Source of the DNA: a virus
DNA: 37,030 nt
Reading direction: 5' to 3' (one strand)
IMG/VR virus record: IMGVR_UViG_3300042090_002743
Location: 1 to 37,030 of that record
Shown: piece after piece, positions 20,490-27,759 of the stretch
Layout: each line of letters starts with the position of its first letter
Numbering within the stretch: the stretch's first letter is position 1
The notes under the pieces: generated by a model
The model's input: only the letters and a program-made list of their open reading frames with translations
What the model was told of the DNA's origin: nothing
The model's database searches: none
Translations under genes and position numbers: made by a program

Positions 20490-22455
20490 CGGGTCCTCCT
20501 GGTGGCGCGCCGGCGGGAGGCGACACGGGCGGCGTCGCCGCAGGCGGAGGCGCGGACGGAGCGGCGGGTGCGAGCGCGGGCTGCGGCATCGGCTTGAGGT
20601 TGCCGACGATGCGCATCGCGTCGCGCTGCGAGACCGGGAACGAGATCTCGATGATGGCGAGCGCGGACTGGACGTCGAGCTGTCCGGCCTTGACGGCCTG
20701 GGCGAGCTCAACGAGGGCGGTGATCTGCGCACCGTTGAGGGCGGACTGTTGGACGTTCGCGCTGTCGACCTTCGCGTCCTCGGCGCCCGGCGCCGACGGA
20801 TCGTCGGTCGGCCCCGTGACGGCCTGACGCTCGAGCTCCATCTGGTCGGCGATGGTCTCGCGGCGGATGTTCTCGAGCATCGAGTTGACGTCCTCGACGC
20901 CGAAGAAGCCGGCGAGGTAGCGCGCGGCGGTCGCGCGGTCGATGAGCGTCGCATGCTTGGCGGTCGTCGCGGCGGTGACCGCGTAGCCGGCGTCCTGCGC
21001 GCCGGGCTCGTAGTACGCGGGCCACGAGAGGTCGATCTGGGAGTAGGGCCCGTCGCCGATCTGCCGCGGCGTCCGCCGGCGGACCTCGCCGGACGCGTCG
21101 TCGACCTCGACCTTGTCGGGAAGGACGATGGTCCGCCGGACGATGCCGCTCGCGGTCTGGACCGGACGGCCGATGCGCTTCGCGGCGACGCAGATCATGT
21201 TGAGGAGCTTCTTGACGCCCTGTTCGCCGTACTGCTCGCGGAGCGAGTCCGCGCGGGCGATCATCGGCGACATCAGCCGCTCGACCTCGGTCGCGGTCAT
21301 CTGCCGGTCGGGGAGCGCAAGGACGCAGCCGGTCACCTCGCAGATCATCGCCTTGTAGTCCTCGATCTTCTTGCGCGCCATGTCGATGCCGCTGCCGGTC
21401 ATCTCCATGTACTTCGCGTCGCCGCCCTGGCCGAGCTTGATGGCCGTCCCGACGCCGATGGCGACCGAGCCCATGTCCTTCTCGTCCGAGACGACGACCG
21501 TCGGGTCGCACGTCGCGATGATGCCCTTGTCGCTCTGCGAGTTGAGGCGGTCGATCGCCTCCGCGAGGTCGAGGCAGCCCATGCAGTCCGGGTCGCCGTC
21601 GAGGTCGGTCGGGTTCGGCGTGTTCTGGATCCAGACGACGGGGCAGAAGCCGAGGCCGTGCTTGACCACCGCCGCCGGCTCCCAGCGCGGCGGCGCGTCG
21701 TCCTCGGGCTCGGGGACCGGGACGGGACGGAAGACGACATCGCTCTCGCGGTCGATCACGCGCCGGTACCAGTACGCGACCTCGTGCCACTGGCCCTGGA
21801 GGTCCTTGACCTCGCGCGTGAAGACGTAGCGGTAGTCGATGCGGTCGAGGACGAGCTGCGAGCGGTCGAGGAACGTCGGGCGCGCCCATCGCGGGTCGAA
21901 CACCTCGAACGCCGGCCGGCCGTTGATCAGCTTGAACCCGACGATGGTCGAGCCCATCCCGCCGCCGATCGACCGCGCGAGCATCATCGTCGGCCAGAGC
22001 CGGCCGACCTCGGCGACGGTGTTGAGGAAGTCCTCGGTCTTCGGGTCGCCCGAGACCGAGATCTTCGGGTGCCGCTTGTTCGAGAAGAGCATCGACGTGA
22101 ACCGGTCGACGATGACCTTCACGACGTGGTACGGCGTCGTCGGCCGACGGAGCGCGACGGGGAGCGTTGTCGGGCCGGCGATGTAGAAGCCGGGCGGCAC
22201 GAAGCCCTGCAGGGCGACGCTGTCCCGCTCGACCATGCCGAGGTACCGCGAGCCGTCCCACGCGACGGTCCGCGCGGCGTACTGGTCGGTGCGGTAGAAG
22301 CTCCAGTACTTGTCGAGGACCTGCTGGCGCGGCGACATCTGGAGCGCCGCGCGCGAGGAGCCGACCTCCTCCTCGTGCATCACGCCGGCGGCGACCATCG
22401 AGATAGGTCCGCCGGGGAGGCCCGCGGCGGTCGCGGTCGAGGCCATCGTGGTCAC
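20479..22455 (-). CDS. Portal protein
   Basis: A 658-residue protein encoded downstream of the terminases. Portal features are the size, a mixed alpha/beta clip-wing pattern with PYHVVKVIVDRFTSMLFSNK (residues ~100-120), the segment GFCPVVWIQNTPNP leading into SQSDKGIIATCDPTVVVSDE, and a helix-rich stem before a Pro/Ala-rich disordered C-terminus (from ~620). The portal forms the dodecameric ring for DNA packaging and exit. The GTG at 22455 is preferred because TAGCCT ends exactly 6 nt upstream; an in-frame ATG three codons later is the alternative. The TAA stop is one of very few in the window. Confidence 0.85.
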   Translation of the reverse strand: MTTMASTATAAGLPGGPISMVAAGVMHEEEVGSSRAALQMSPRQQVLDKYWSFYRTDQYAARTVAWDGSRYLGMVERDSVALQGFVPPGFYIAGPTTLPVALRRPTTPYHVVKVIVDRFTSMLFSNKRHPKISVSGDPKTEDFLNTVAEVGRLWPTMMLARSIGGGMGSTIVGFKLINGRPAFEVFDPRWARPTFLDRSQLVLDRIDYRYVFTREVKDLQGQWHEVAYWYRRVIDRESDVVFRPVPVPEPEDDAPPRWEPAAVVKHGLGFCPVVWIQNTPNPTDLDGDPDCMGCLDLAEAIDRLNSQSDKGIIATCDPTVVVSDEKDMGSVAIGVGTAIKLGQGGDAKYMEMTGSGIDMARKKIEDYKAMICEVTGCVLALPDRQMTATEVERLMSPMIARADSLREQYGEQGVKKLLNMICVAAKRIGRPVQTASGIVRRTIVLPDKVEVDDASGEVRRRTPRQIGDGPYSQIDLSWPAYYEPGAQDAGYAVTAATTAKHATLIDRATAARYLAGFFGVEDVNSMLENIRRETIADQMELERQAVTGPTDDPSAPGAEDAKVDSANVQQSALNGAQITALVELAQAVKAGQLDVQSALAIIEISFPVSQRDAMRIVGNLKPMPQPALAPAAPSAPPPAATPPVSPPAGAPPGGPGAT

Positions 22456-22461
22456 GAGGTC

Positions 22462-22470
22462 AGGCTACCA
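22462..22470 (-). promoter_or_regulatory. Extended -10 TGGTAGCCT before portal
   Basis: TGG-TAGCCT (hexamer 22467-22462) ends 6 nt before the GTG at 22455. No -35 of note is seen. The element implies a leaderless portal transcript starting inside the late region. Confidence 0.6.
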
Positions 22471-22488
22471 TCGCGGGCGGCGCGGCGG

Positions 22489-23226
22489 CTACCGCGTCCG
22501 AAGCTCGGCGGGGACGGTAACCTGTTCGATCCGGCGGACCTTCTCCTCCAGGTCGGCGAGGCGCTGCTGGGCCTCGTCCGCCCAGGCCGGCAGATGGACG
22601 GCGCGGGCGTGATGGACCCCGAGCTCGAGGACGCGCGCGTTGAGCGTCGCGACCTGCTGCTCGAGGTGCGCGATGCGGTCGGAGTGGTACGGCGAGGACG
22701 GCGCGGGCGGCTCGACGACCGGCGTCGGCGCATCGTCGAAGGACTCGTGCGCGGAGACGCCGTTGCCGGCCGCCTTCGCGATGATGGTCGTGATGTCCGC
22801 GCGCGAGAGTCGGAGCTCGGTGACAAGCATGTCGACCGTCATCTCGGCCGCCAGCTCGAGCCGCGCGCGGACGTACTCCTCGACCTTCGGCCAGAGGTAC
22901 CCGCGGACCTCGGGCGCGTTGCGGACCTCCGTCGGCATCGACGCGAAGCCGCCGAGGTCGGAGCGCATCCGCTGGACGTCGGTCGCGCGGGCGAGCCGCT
23001 CGTCGGAGAACTGCGGGACGCGCGGCGCGTTGCGGGCCTTGTTGTCGGCGACCTCCTGCGCGCGCGCGGCGTCGCGCTGGATCTCGTCGTACGCGAGCGC
23101 GCGCTCGGTCGGGTCCTTGGTCTCGGCCGCGGCCTTCGCGCGTGCCTGGAGGCGGGCCTCGAGCTCGGCCCGGTGGGCGGCGCGCTTCTCGTCGAGGTCC
23201 TCGTTCAACTCTTCGATCGTGGGCAT
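22489..23226 (-). CDS. Coiled-coil protein upstream of portal
   Basis: A 245-residue protein. The ATG at 23226 follows AAGGAG with good spacing. Residues 1-75 are a charged coiled coil (IEELNEDLDEKRAAHRAELE). The middle (~90-160) is helical with LWPKVEEYVRARLELAAEMT. A Pro-rich hinge follows, and the end is a second coiled coil (HSDRIAHLEQQVATLNARVL, RLADLEEKVRRIEQV). It sits between the RHH gene and the portal. Coiled-coil proteins here may be scaffold-like or internal head proteins; no family is recognised. The 93-bp space upstream holds two CCGGCGGG direct repeats and no gene. Confidence 0.65.
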   Translation of the reverse strand: MPTIEELNEDLDEKRAAHRAELEARLQARAKAAAETKDPTERALAYDEIQRDAARAQEVADNKARNAPRVPQFSDERLARATDVQRMRSDLGGFASMPTEVRNAPEVRGYLWPKVEEYVRARLELAAEMTVDMLVTELRLSRADITTIIAKAAGNGVSAHESFDDAPTPVVEPPAPSSPYHSDRIAHLEQQVATLNARVLELGVHHARAVHLPAWADEAQQRLADLEEKVRRIEQVTVPAELRTR

Positions 23227-23319
23227 CTCATTCTCCTTGCGTGGTCGGTCTCTGGCGGACGCCGCCGACCCGCGACGTTCGAATATGCCGGCGGGGTGCT
23301 TGGACACCGGCGGGATCCG

Positions 23320-23511
23320 CTAGGCGCTGACACGACGGGCGGCCGCCTCGCGGACGCCGTCGACGGTCGACTCCGGCGCCGCCATCGCGAGCCGGAGTCC
23401 ATGCTCGCACATCGCCGAGAGCGAGATGCCCTGACGGTCCGCGAGGTCCTTCGCGCGGTCGTAGAGGCTGCCGTTGATGCTGATGGACCTTCGGGTCTGA
23501 TGCTTCGCCAT
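23320..23511 (-). CDS. Ribbon-helix-helix (Arc/CopG-like) DNA-binding protein
   Basis: A 63-residue protein starting MAKHQTRRSISINGSLYDRA. A short basic beta strand (RRSISING) is followed by two helices (LYDRAKDLADRQGISLSAMC, then EHGLRLAMA). That is the RHH fold used by small dimeric repressors, in which the strand reads the major groove. ATG at 23511 is set by GGGAG 7 nt upstream. It lies among accessory genes upstream of the coiled-coil and portal genes and may regulate a nearby promoter. Confidence 0.75.
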   Translation of the reverse strand: MAKHQTRRSISINGSLYDRAKDLADRQGISLSAMCEHGLRLAMAAPESTVDGVREAAARRVSA

Positions 23512-23555
23512 GACGTTCTCCCTTGGTGTCGCGGCGGACCGCCGCGACGTGAAAC

Positions 23556-23777
23556 CTAGCGGACCGCGAGCCCGCGGCCCAGCGCCTCGAACCACGACGG
23601 GTCGACCGTCTCGACGACAAGGTCGAGCCCGGCCGCGTCGACCCGGCGCCAGTCGGGGCCGACGTGCCCGGCGGCGAGCTCGACGGCGCGGGACATCACG
23701 GTCGCGGTCACGATGAGCCGGTACCAGACGCGGCCGCCGACGAAACCGACGATGGTGTTGATGCTCGGCTCGCTCAT
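23556..23777 (-). CDS. Hypothetical small protein
   Basis: A 73-residue protein starting MSEPSINTIVGFVGGRVWYR. It shows two strands, a helix (VMSRAVELAAGHVGPDWRRV) and a final strand-helix. No motif is recognised. Its ATG overlaps the end of a 9-codon frame (ATGA) that itself overlaps the stop of the upstream gene, so translation is probably coupled through the junction. Function is unknown. Confidence 0.55.
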   Translation of the reverse strand: MSEPSINTIVGFVGGRVWYRLIVTATVMSRAVELAAGHVGPDWRRVDAAGLDLVVETVDPSWFEALGRGLAVR

Positions 23778-23799
23778 CGGGCGGCCGCGTCGTTCACGC

Positions 23800-24156
23800 T
23801 CATCGGCTGTCCCCGCAGAACTCGATCTGCCCGCTCTTGATGAAGCCGTGGAATGCGCAGCCGATCTCGTCGATGCGGCCGTCGGGGAGCATCCGCTTGC
23901 TTGGCGTGATGCGGATCGATGGCGTGAGCGTGAGCGTCGCGAACACGTCGTTCGTGCGCTCCCACTGCGCGCCGTTGCGCTGGAGGACCGGCCGTCGCGA
24001 GCCATCGAGCGCCGGCGTGAACGGGACGACGTGGCGGCAGTGCTCGTGCCCCTCCGGGCAGTCGAACTCGAGGGCGTCCGGCGAGTGGTCGTCCTTGCCG
24101 TCGTATGTGCGCCAGCGCGGGTTGCAGTCGGCGAGCTGGGTCTTGCGACTGCCCAT
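23800..24156 (-). CDS. Hypothetical protein with Cys/His pairs (DUF6527-like?)
   Basis: A 118-residue protein. It has ALEFDCPEGHEHCRHVVPF (C-x-x-x-H-x-x-C-x-H), then a Trp-centred stretch (NGAQWERT), LTLTPSIRITPSK and near the end DEIGCAFHGFIKSGQIEFC. The order of a Cys/His N-terminal cluster, LTPSI and C-x-x-H-x-F-I-x-x-G resembles DUF6527-type small phage proteins, from memory and unverified. A zinc site is likely. The ATG lies after a GGAAG-like site, and the upstream stop falls in the same spacer. Confidence 0.65.
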   Translation of the reverse strand: MGSRKTQLADCNPRWRTYDGKDDHSPDALEFDCPEGHEHCRHVVPFTPALDGSRRPVLQRNGAQWERTNDVFATLTLTPSIRITPSKRMLPDGRIDEIGCAFHGFIKSGQIEFCGDSR

Positions 24157-24162
24157 CGCTCG

Positions 24163-24405
24163 TTACTTCCCCTCCGGCCGCTTGTCGAGACGCTTCTCGG
24201 CGAGCAGCGCGGCCACGTCGTCCACGTGCAGGCAGTCGCACAGGCACGCATACGTGCCGTTCTCGGGCAGCGGCGCGATGTCGCCGTTGCAGTAGTCGTT
24301 GCCCGGCGTCGCGTTCTGGAGGGTGCCGATCCTCTCCACCTTGCCGCCGTTGAGCCTGACGATGACGTCGCCATTCTTCGCTTCGCGTCCGTTTCGGTAG
24401 TGCAT
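24163..24405 (-). CDS. Hypothetical small protein with Cys triad
   Basis: An 80-residue protein starting MHYRNGREAKNGDVIVRLNG. The N-terminal half alternates short strands and turns, as in small SH3-like barrels (GREAKNGDVIV, KVERIGTL). The C-terminal half has YACLCDCLHVDD, a Cys cluster that may bind metal, and a basic end. I use the ATG at 24405 with GGAGGAAA upstream; an in-frame TTG two codons earlier is less likely. Function is unknown. Confidence 0.6.
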   Translation of the reverse strand: MHYRNGREAKNGDVIVRLNGGKVERIGTLQNATPGNDYCNGDIAPLPENGTYACLCDCLHVDDVAALLAEKRLDKRPEGK

Positions 24406-24453
24406 GGTCAATTTCCTCCGCGCATTGTTTGGGTTTTGCTTCCCGATTCCGCC

Positions 24454-24807
24454 CTAGCAGCGGAGCCCGATAACAGTCCGGGCGATGCACCTCGCTGCCA
24501 TTCCGGCCATCCGCCACGACGAGAGGAGCGGGACGTTGCTCGACGTCGTCGACGTCGCCGAGATGCCGGCCCGGTTGGCGGGCGCGAACGCGAGCGGGCC
24601 GAGGTCGGCGGTGGGCGTCGACGGGTACGAGGCGATGACGAAGGCATAGGCGAACACGGCGACGCCGAAGACGACGACGACGGTCCCGAACCACGCGAAG
24701 GCCCGGGCGAACACGGAGTCGGCCTGGCGCTGGCGCTCGGCGACGCGGCGGGCGACCTCGACGTCCTCGGACGTCACGCACTGACGGGTGATGATCCGCT
24801 TCGACAT
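24454..24807 (-). CDS. Single-TM membrane protein
   Basis: A 117-residue protein. Residues ~1-34 are a charged cytoplasmic helix (SEDVEVARRVAERQRQADS). A TM helix follows at ~35-60 (FGTVVVVFGVAVFAYAFVIA), then a Ser/Thr-rich outer part. ATG at 24807 was chosen because TAGCAT ends 7 nt upstream; in-frame GTG and ATG codons a few nt further upstream overlap that element. It is one of the few membrane proteins near the terminase and could belong to lysis or exclusion; nothing decides this. Confidence 0.6.
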   Translation of the reverse strand: MSKRIITRQCVTSEDVEVARRVAERQRQADSVFARAFAWFGTVVVVFGVAVFAYAFVIASYPSTPTADLGPLAFAPANRAGISATSTTSSNVPLLSSWRMAGMAARCIARTVIGLRC

Positions 24808-24814
24808 GTCCACC

Positions 24815-24820
24815 ATGCTA
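24815..24820 (-). promoter_or_regulatory. -10-like TAGCAT overlapping RHH stop codon
   Basis: TAGCAT (24820-24815) ends 7 nt before the ATG at 24807, and its first three bases are the TAG stop of the RHH gene at 24818-24976. Confidence 0.5.
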
Positions 24821-24976
24821 CCGCTCCTTGTCGGCGCGGACCGCGGCGTTTAGCCATTCGCGCGTCCAGGCCGACAGGGTCATCCCGTCCTCGCGGGACG
24901 CGCGACGCCAGGCGGCGATCTCGTCCTTCCGCGCCCGGACCTGTAGCTTGTCGAGTCGGACGCGAACGGTCGCCAC
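24818..24976 (-). CDS. Small RHH-like DNA-binding protein
   Basis: A 52-residue protein starting (GTG) MATVRVRLDKLQVRARKDEI. It has a basic strand, a helix with AAWRRASREDGMTLSAWTRE and a final helix WLNAAVRADKER. This strand-helix-helix order with a GMTLSAWxRE turn is typical of ribbon-helix-helix proteins such as the mobilisation-accessory or antitoxin type. The start is fixed by a near-consensus promoter whose -10 ends 6 nt upstream, so its mRNA should be leaderless. Self-repression of that promoter is a reasonable guess for an RHH protein with its own promoter. Confidence 0.7.
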   Translation of the reverse strand: MATVRVRLDKLQVRARKDEIAAWRRASREDGMTLSAWTREWLNAAVRADKER

Positions 24977-24982
24977 CCGGAC

Positions 24983-25011
24983 AACGTAAGGACAAACGTC
25001 ATCACGGTCAA
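24983..25011 (-). promoter_or_regulatory. Sigma-70-like promoter TTGACC-N17-TACGTT
   Basis: The minus strand has TTGACC (25011-25006), a 17-bp spacer and TACGTT (24988-24983). The GTG start of the RHH gene is 6 nt downstream, which places transcription start on the start codon. It is the best-formed promoter in the window and begins just behind the terminase stop codon. Confidence 0.75.
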
Positions 25012-25018
25012 GGCGTGT

Positions 25019-26593
25019 CTACCGGCGGTTGAAGTCGACGCTGGTGTGCGACTCGACGTGCGTCGAGCCCATGCGGATTCCCTCGCGCGCGAAGAAGCTC
25101 GCCATGAGGCGGTCGCCGGTGTGCGTCGTCGGCGAGTAGTAGAGCATCTCGTCGACCCACGCGCGGACCTCGGGGTGCATCCGCGCGGCGAGGCCGACGA
25201 GGTTGCCGCCCTCGTTGGGGATGCGCCACTTGCCGCCCTGCATCTCGACGCTGATGGACGCGATGCCGTGCTCGGGGTGCGCCTTGTTGCGGCCGGTCGT
25301 GTAGGGCTTGACCGGGACGCTCGTCCCGGCGCGGGCAAACTGGACGATAAAGTCCTGGGCGGCGTTGTTCTCGACGACGACGATGGACCGGAAGCGATGG
25401 TGCTTCTCGGCGATGCGGGCGACGATCTCGGGCCCGGACCAGCGGCCGGTGTCGATCTCTAGGACGCTCCGGTTGCCCATCGGGTCGACGGCGATGGTGA
25501 AGAAGCACGTCTGGTCGGCGCCGTCCTTCTGCTGGACGGCAAGGTCGACGCCCGTATACGTCCGGTACCCGCGCGGGAGGTCGGTGAGTGCGGTCGCGAT
25601 GCTCGTCCCGGCGCCGAGGCGGAGGGCGATCTCGATGCCGAGCCGCGAGAAGATGCTCGTCGAGTCGTCGCGCGCCTCGCACAGCATCTGCCGTGCGAAC
25701 TCGATGGGCGTCATCTCGCCGCGCTTCTTCTCGATGCGCTCGAGGCTCCAGCGCTCGGGCCAGCGCGAGGTCGGGATGAGGAAGCCGCACGGGAGGCCGG
25801 TGAGCCGCTCGGGCGGCGTGACGCTGTGCGGTCCGGCGTGGCCGGCGGTGAGACGGCACCGGACGTTCGGGTCGAGGACGGGGAACCGGAAGGCCTGCCA
25901 GCCGGGACGTGCGGCGAACTGGTGGAGGGCGTCCTGCGGGTGGAACGCGTTGCCGACGATGCGGACGCGCGCGGTCGCGGTGAGGCGGCCGAGGAGGGCC
26001 GAGTCCATCCAGTCGATCGTGTCCTTGCGCCCGTCGGCGGTCCGCGTGTTCTCGAAGTCGAGGAGGTCGTCGATGGCGATGATGTCGAGGCGGGCGCCCT
26101 GGATGGAGCCGTGGATGCCGGCGACGGTGACGGACGGGTCCTTCGAGAAGGTCGGACGGCGGACGGAGAACTGGTGCTCGCCCCACGGCTCGCCGGGGAC
26201 GAGGTCGGGGAAGACCTCGCGGAGCTCCTTCGACTGCTCGATGTACGTCTTGATCGACCGCGCGAACTTGGCGGCCTGGTTCTGGGTGTTGGAGAGGAGG
26301 AGGAACCGGAGGCTCGGGTCGCGGCCGAGCTCGAAGAGCGTGCGGAGGACGGTGATCTGCTGGCTCTTGCCGCCCTCGACGTGGGCCCAGAGGACGAGGC
26401 GCTCATGCTCCTCGGCGTAGCGGTGCCACGACTGGTGGATGGGCGCCTGGACGATAGGGATGCCGGTCTTCTCGTCGCGGCCGACGAATTCGCAGAAGAC
26501 GTTGACGTCGGTCCGCGCGAGGCGTCGGACCTTCTCGCGTCGGGCCGCCGCGAGCCGGACGGCCTCGGACCGCGAGCGCGCGACGGCGACCAT
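25019..26593 (-). CDS. Terminase large subunit
   Basis: A 524-residue packaging ATPase/nuclease. In the N-terminal ATPase domain, LVLWAHVEGGKSQQITVLRT (Walker A around residues 70-77, Gly-Gly-Lys-Ser) and LDIIAIDDLLDF (Walker B, ~159-170, with Asp-Asp rather than Asp-Glu) are visible. The C-terminal RNase H-like nuclease has YTGVDLAVQQ (Asp340), SIVVVENNAAQDF (Glu398) and HTGDRLMASFF (Asp484) as catalytic acidic residues. It cuts concatemers and pumps DNA into heads through the portal. The ATG lies 6 nt behind TAGGCT, whose TAG is the stop of the small terminase gene. Residues 27-36 are encoded by one copy of a 28-bp repeat. Confidence 0.92.
   Translation of the reverse strand: MVAVARSRSEAVRLAAARREKVRRLARTDVNVFCEFVGRDEKTGIPIVQAPIHQSWHRYAEEHERLVLWAHVEGGKSQQITVLRTLFELGRDPSLRFLLLSNTQNQAAKFARSIKTYIEQSKELREVFPDLVPGEPWGEHQFSVRRPTFSKDPSVTVAGIHGSIQGARLDIIAIDDLLDFENTRTADGRKDTIDWMDSALLGRLTATARVRIVGNAFHPQDALHQFAARPGWQAFRFPVLDPNVRCRLTAGHAGPHSVTPPERLTGLPCGFLIPTSRWPERWSLERIEKKRGEMTPIEFARQMLCEARDDSTSIFSRLGIEIALRLGAGTSIATALTDLPRGYRTYTGVDLAVQQKDGADQTCFFTIAVDPMGNRSVLEIDTGRWSGPEIVARIAEKHHRFRSIVVVENNAAQDFIVQFARAGTSVPVKPYTTGRNKAHPEHGIASISVEMQGGKWRIPNEGGNLVGLAARMHPEVRAWVDEMLYYSPTTHTGDRLMASFFAREGIRMGSTHVESHTSVDFNRR
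26488..26515. repeat. 28-bp direct repeat, copy A (inside terminase large)
   Basis: These 28 bases are identical to 27876-27903 and lie in the same orientation. Here they encode residues 27-36 of the large terminase (R-T-D-V-N-V-F-C-E-F). Similarity stops sharply on both sides. Confidence 0.95.
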
Positions 26594-26599
26594 CCGACG

Positions 26600-26605
26600 A
26601 GCCTA
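26600..26605 (-). promoter_or_regulatory. -10-like TAGGCT before terminase large, overlapping a stop
   Basis: TAGGCT (26605-26600) starts with the TAG stop of the small terminase candidate and ends 6 nt before the ATG at 26593. No clear -35 or SD is seen. Confidence 0.45.
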
Positions 26606-27217
26606 GCGCGGCTTGACGGGCGGCGTCGCGTTCGCCGGCGGCGCGGCGGCGGGCGTCGAGGTCGTGTCGACGATCGCACGCCCGGTCGGGAGCCCGAGGG
26701 CGCGCTCGGCGACACGCTCGAGGATGCCGTCCTGGAACTGGCAGGCGGCGTCGAGGTCGCCGTCCGCGAGGCCGGCGAGGTCGCCCGCGCCGCCCGGGGT
26801 CATGTCGGCGACGGCGATGGCGACCTTCTTCGGCGCGGCGTGTCCGGTGAACTGCGAGATGCACTCGAGGACGAGCCGCTCGTGGTTGCGGTTGGGGCCC
26901 TGACGCGTCCGGTCGAGGAGGTCCATCCAGAGGAGGAGCAGCGCCTCGCGGGTGACGCCGACGAACTGCTCGTTGCGGATGTCGACGGCGAGCTGGTGGG
27001 CGCGGTCGGCGGCCTGGATGCCGCACGCGAAGTGCTGGCGGACAAGGCGCTTCATCTCGGCCGGCAGCAGCATCGGGTCGCGGATCCACTGCGTGATGAT
27101 CCACTGCGCGCGGCGCTCGGTCATCTCGAAGGCCTCGCGCTTCCGTCGGATGGGCGTCGGGTGCGGCTTGGGCCTCGGGCGTTCCGGTTCGTCGCTGCTG
27201 CCGTCGTCCGCGGCCAT
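26603..27217 (-). CDS. Terminase small subunit (candidate)
   Basis: A 204-residue protein directly upstream of the large terminase, the usual place of TerS. Residues 1-30 are charged and Pro rich. A helical region follows with ERRAQWIITQWIRDPMLLPA and MKRLVRQHFACGIQAADRAH, which may form the DNA-binding part. The middle is helical, suiting the oligomerisation core, and the end is an Ala/Pro/Thr tail. TerS binds the packaging start site and hands DNA to TerL. The ATG follows TGGTAGATT by 7 nt, so the mRNA is likely leaderless. No specific family signature is visible; the call is by position and shape. Confidence 0.65.
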   Translation of the reverse strand: MAADDGSSDEPERPRPKPHPTPIRRKREAFEMTERRAQWIITQWIRDPMLLPAEMKRLVRQHFACGIQAADRAHQLAVDIRNEQFVGVTREALLLLWMDLLDRTRQGPNRNHERLVLECISQFTGHAAPKKVAIAVADMTPGGAGDLAGLADGDLDAACQFQDGILERVAERALGLPTGRAIVDTTSTPAAAPPANATPPVKPR

Positions 27218-27224
27218 GCGTCCG

Positions 27225-27233
27225 AATCTACCA
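27225..27233 (-). promoter_or_regulatory. Extended -10 TGGTAGATT before small terminase
   Basis: TGGTAGATT (27233-27225) ends 7 nt before the ATG at 27217. Upstream TTCTGG (27254-27249) at 18-bp spacing is a weak -35. Confidence 0.6.
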
Positions 27234-27281
27234 CGGGGCCGGGAGCTGCCAGAACCGCGAATTGGTGCCGAGCTGTCGAAA

Positions 27282-27349
27282 CGGAGAATGGCTATGGAGG
27301 CACGAAAGACGGAGTATCGCTGTGGAGGAAGCGGAGTATCGCTGTGGAG
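27282..27349. repeat. Three 18-bp direct repeats (CGGAGTATCGCTGTGGAG type)
   Basis: Copies start at 27282, 27310 and 27332. The last two are identical, CGGAGTATCGCTGTGGAG; the first has three substitutions (CGGAGAATGGCTATGGAG). Spacing is 28 and 22 bp. They lie 50-130 bp upstream of the small terminase promoter and look like protein-binding iterons. Confidence 0.85.
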
Positions 27350-27399
27350 CGCGTCAGGCTTCGCCATGGAGCTCGGGCTCGGGGCGGAGCGTTCGGCGC

Positions 27400-27524
27400 G
27401 GTGTCCCCGCGTTCGATGTCTTGGGATGCTCGCCTGGGGTGCCCGCCCTTGGTGTCCCCCTATAGGGGGACGGGGACACCAGGGCGGCGGTGTCCCCGGG
27501 GGAGTCGGGGACACTCGGGGACAC
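27400..27524. repeat. GTGTCCCC box cluster with central palindrome
   Basis: GGTGTCCCC occurs at 27400, 27451 and 27489. The inverse GGGGACAC occurs at 27472, 27507 and 27517. GTCCCCCTATAGGGGGAC (27454-27471) is a perfect 18-bp palindrome. TGGTGTCCCC (27450-27459) and GGGGACACCA (27472-27481) form a further inverted repeat around it. This pattern suggests a multi-site binding region or strong cruciform/hairpins. Confidence 0.85.
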
Positions 27525-27660
27525 AGGGGACGTCGCCCCTTCGATGCCCGCTTGGCGTGCCCGGTCGCGGGTCCACAGCCACGTCCCCGCGCCGGCCTTG
27601 GGAACCCGTACGACGTCGGGGTGCGCCCCGTTCGCGAGCCGGTCCGTCGCCAACGCTGCG

Positions 27661-27695
27661 GTACGCAAACATAATAACTATTCGTATTGCAGCCT
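27661..27695. promoter_or_regulatory. AT-rich island, possible melting or promoter region
   Basis: The stretch around ACATAATAACTATTCGTATT is strikingly A+T rich in an otherwise very G+C-rich sequence. It contains TATTAT/TATGTT hexamers on the minus strand and CATAAT on the plus strand, but no convincing -35 partner. It could be an easily melted element of an origin or a promoter reading toward the small terminase. Confidence 0.45.
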
Positions 27696-27759
27696 TAGGA
27701 TCACGCGACGGACTGTCGCGCAACTTGCTGTAGCCACGCGATCGTCGCGTGATAATTTG

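Larger units (their letters stand above)
27218..27759. other. Repeat-rich non-coding region between tRNA-like gene and small terminase
   Basis: About 540 bp without a convincing gene in either strand, the longest such stretch in the window. It contains, from low to high coordinates, the promoter of the small terminase, three 18-bp direct repeats (27282-27349), a cluster of GTGTCCCC boxes in both orientations with an 18-bp palindrome (27400-27524), and an AT-rich island (about 27665-27695). Candidate roles are a packaging (pac/cos) site next to the terminase genes, a replication origin with iterons, or an operator region. Confidence 0.75.

Noticed and set aside
20236-23559. Plus-strand open frame of 1107 codons opposite portal and coiled-coil genes
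   Set aside because: Antisense shadow of the portal region with the same Arg/Asp/Val bias and no recognisable domain.
23774-23803. 9-codon frame MSVNDAAAR with ATGA overlaps on both sides
   Set aside because: Too short to support as a gene; probably only a coupling junction.
27282-27349. Three direct repeats considered as a short CRISPR array
   Set aside because: Repeats are only 18 bp, the intervening sequences are 10 and 4 bp, and no cas genes are present.
27218-27759. Open frames inside the repeat region
   Set aside because: They read through repeats, lack ribosome sites or promoters and have no protein-like composition.
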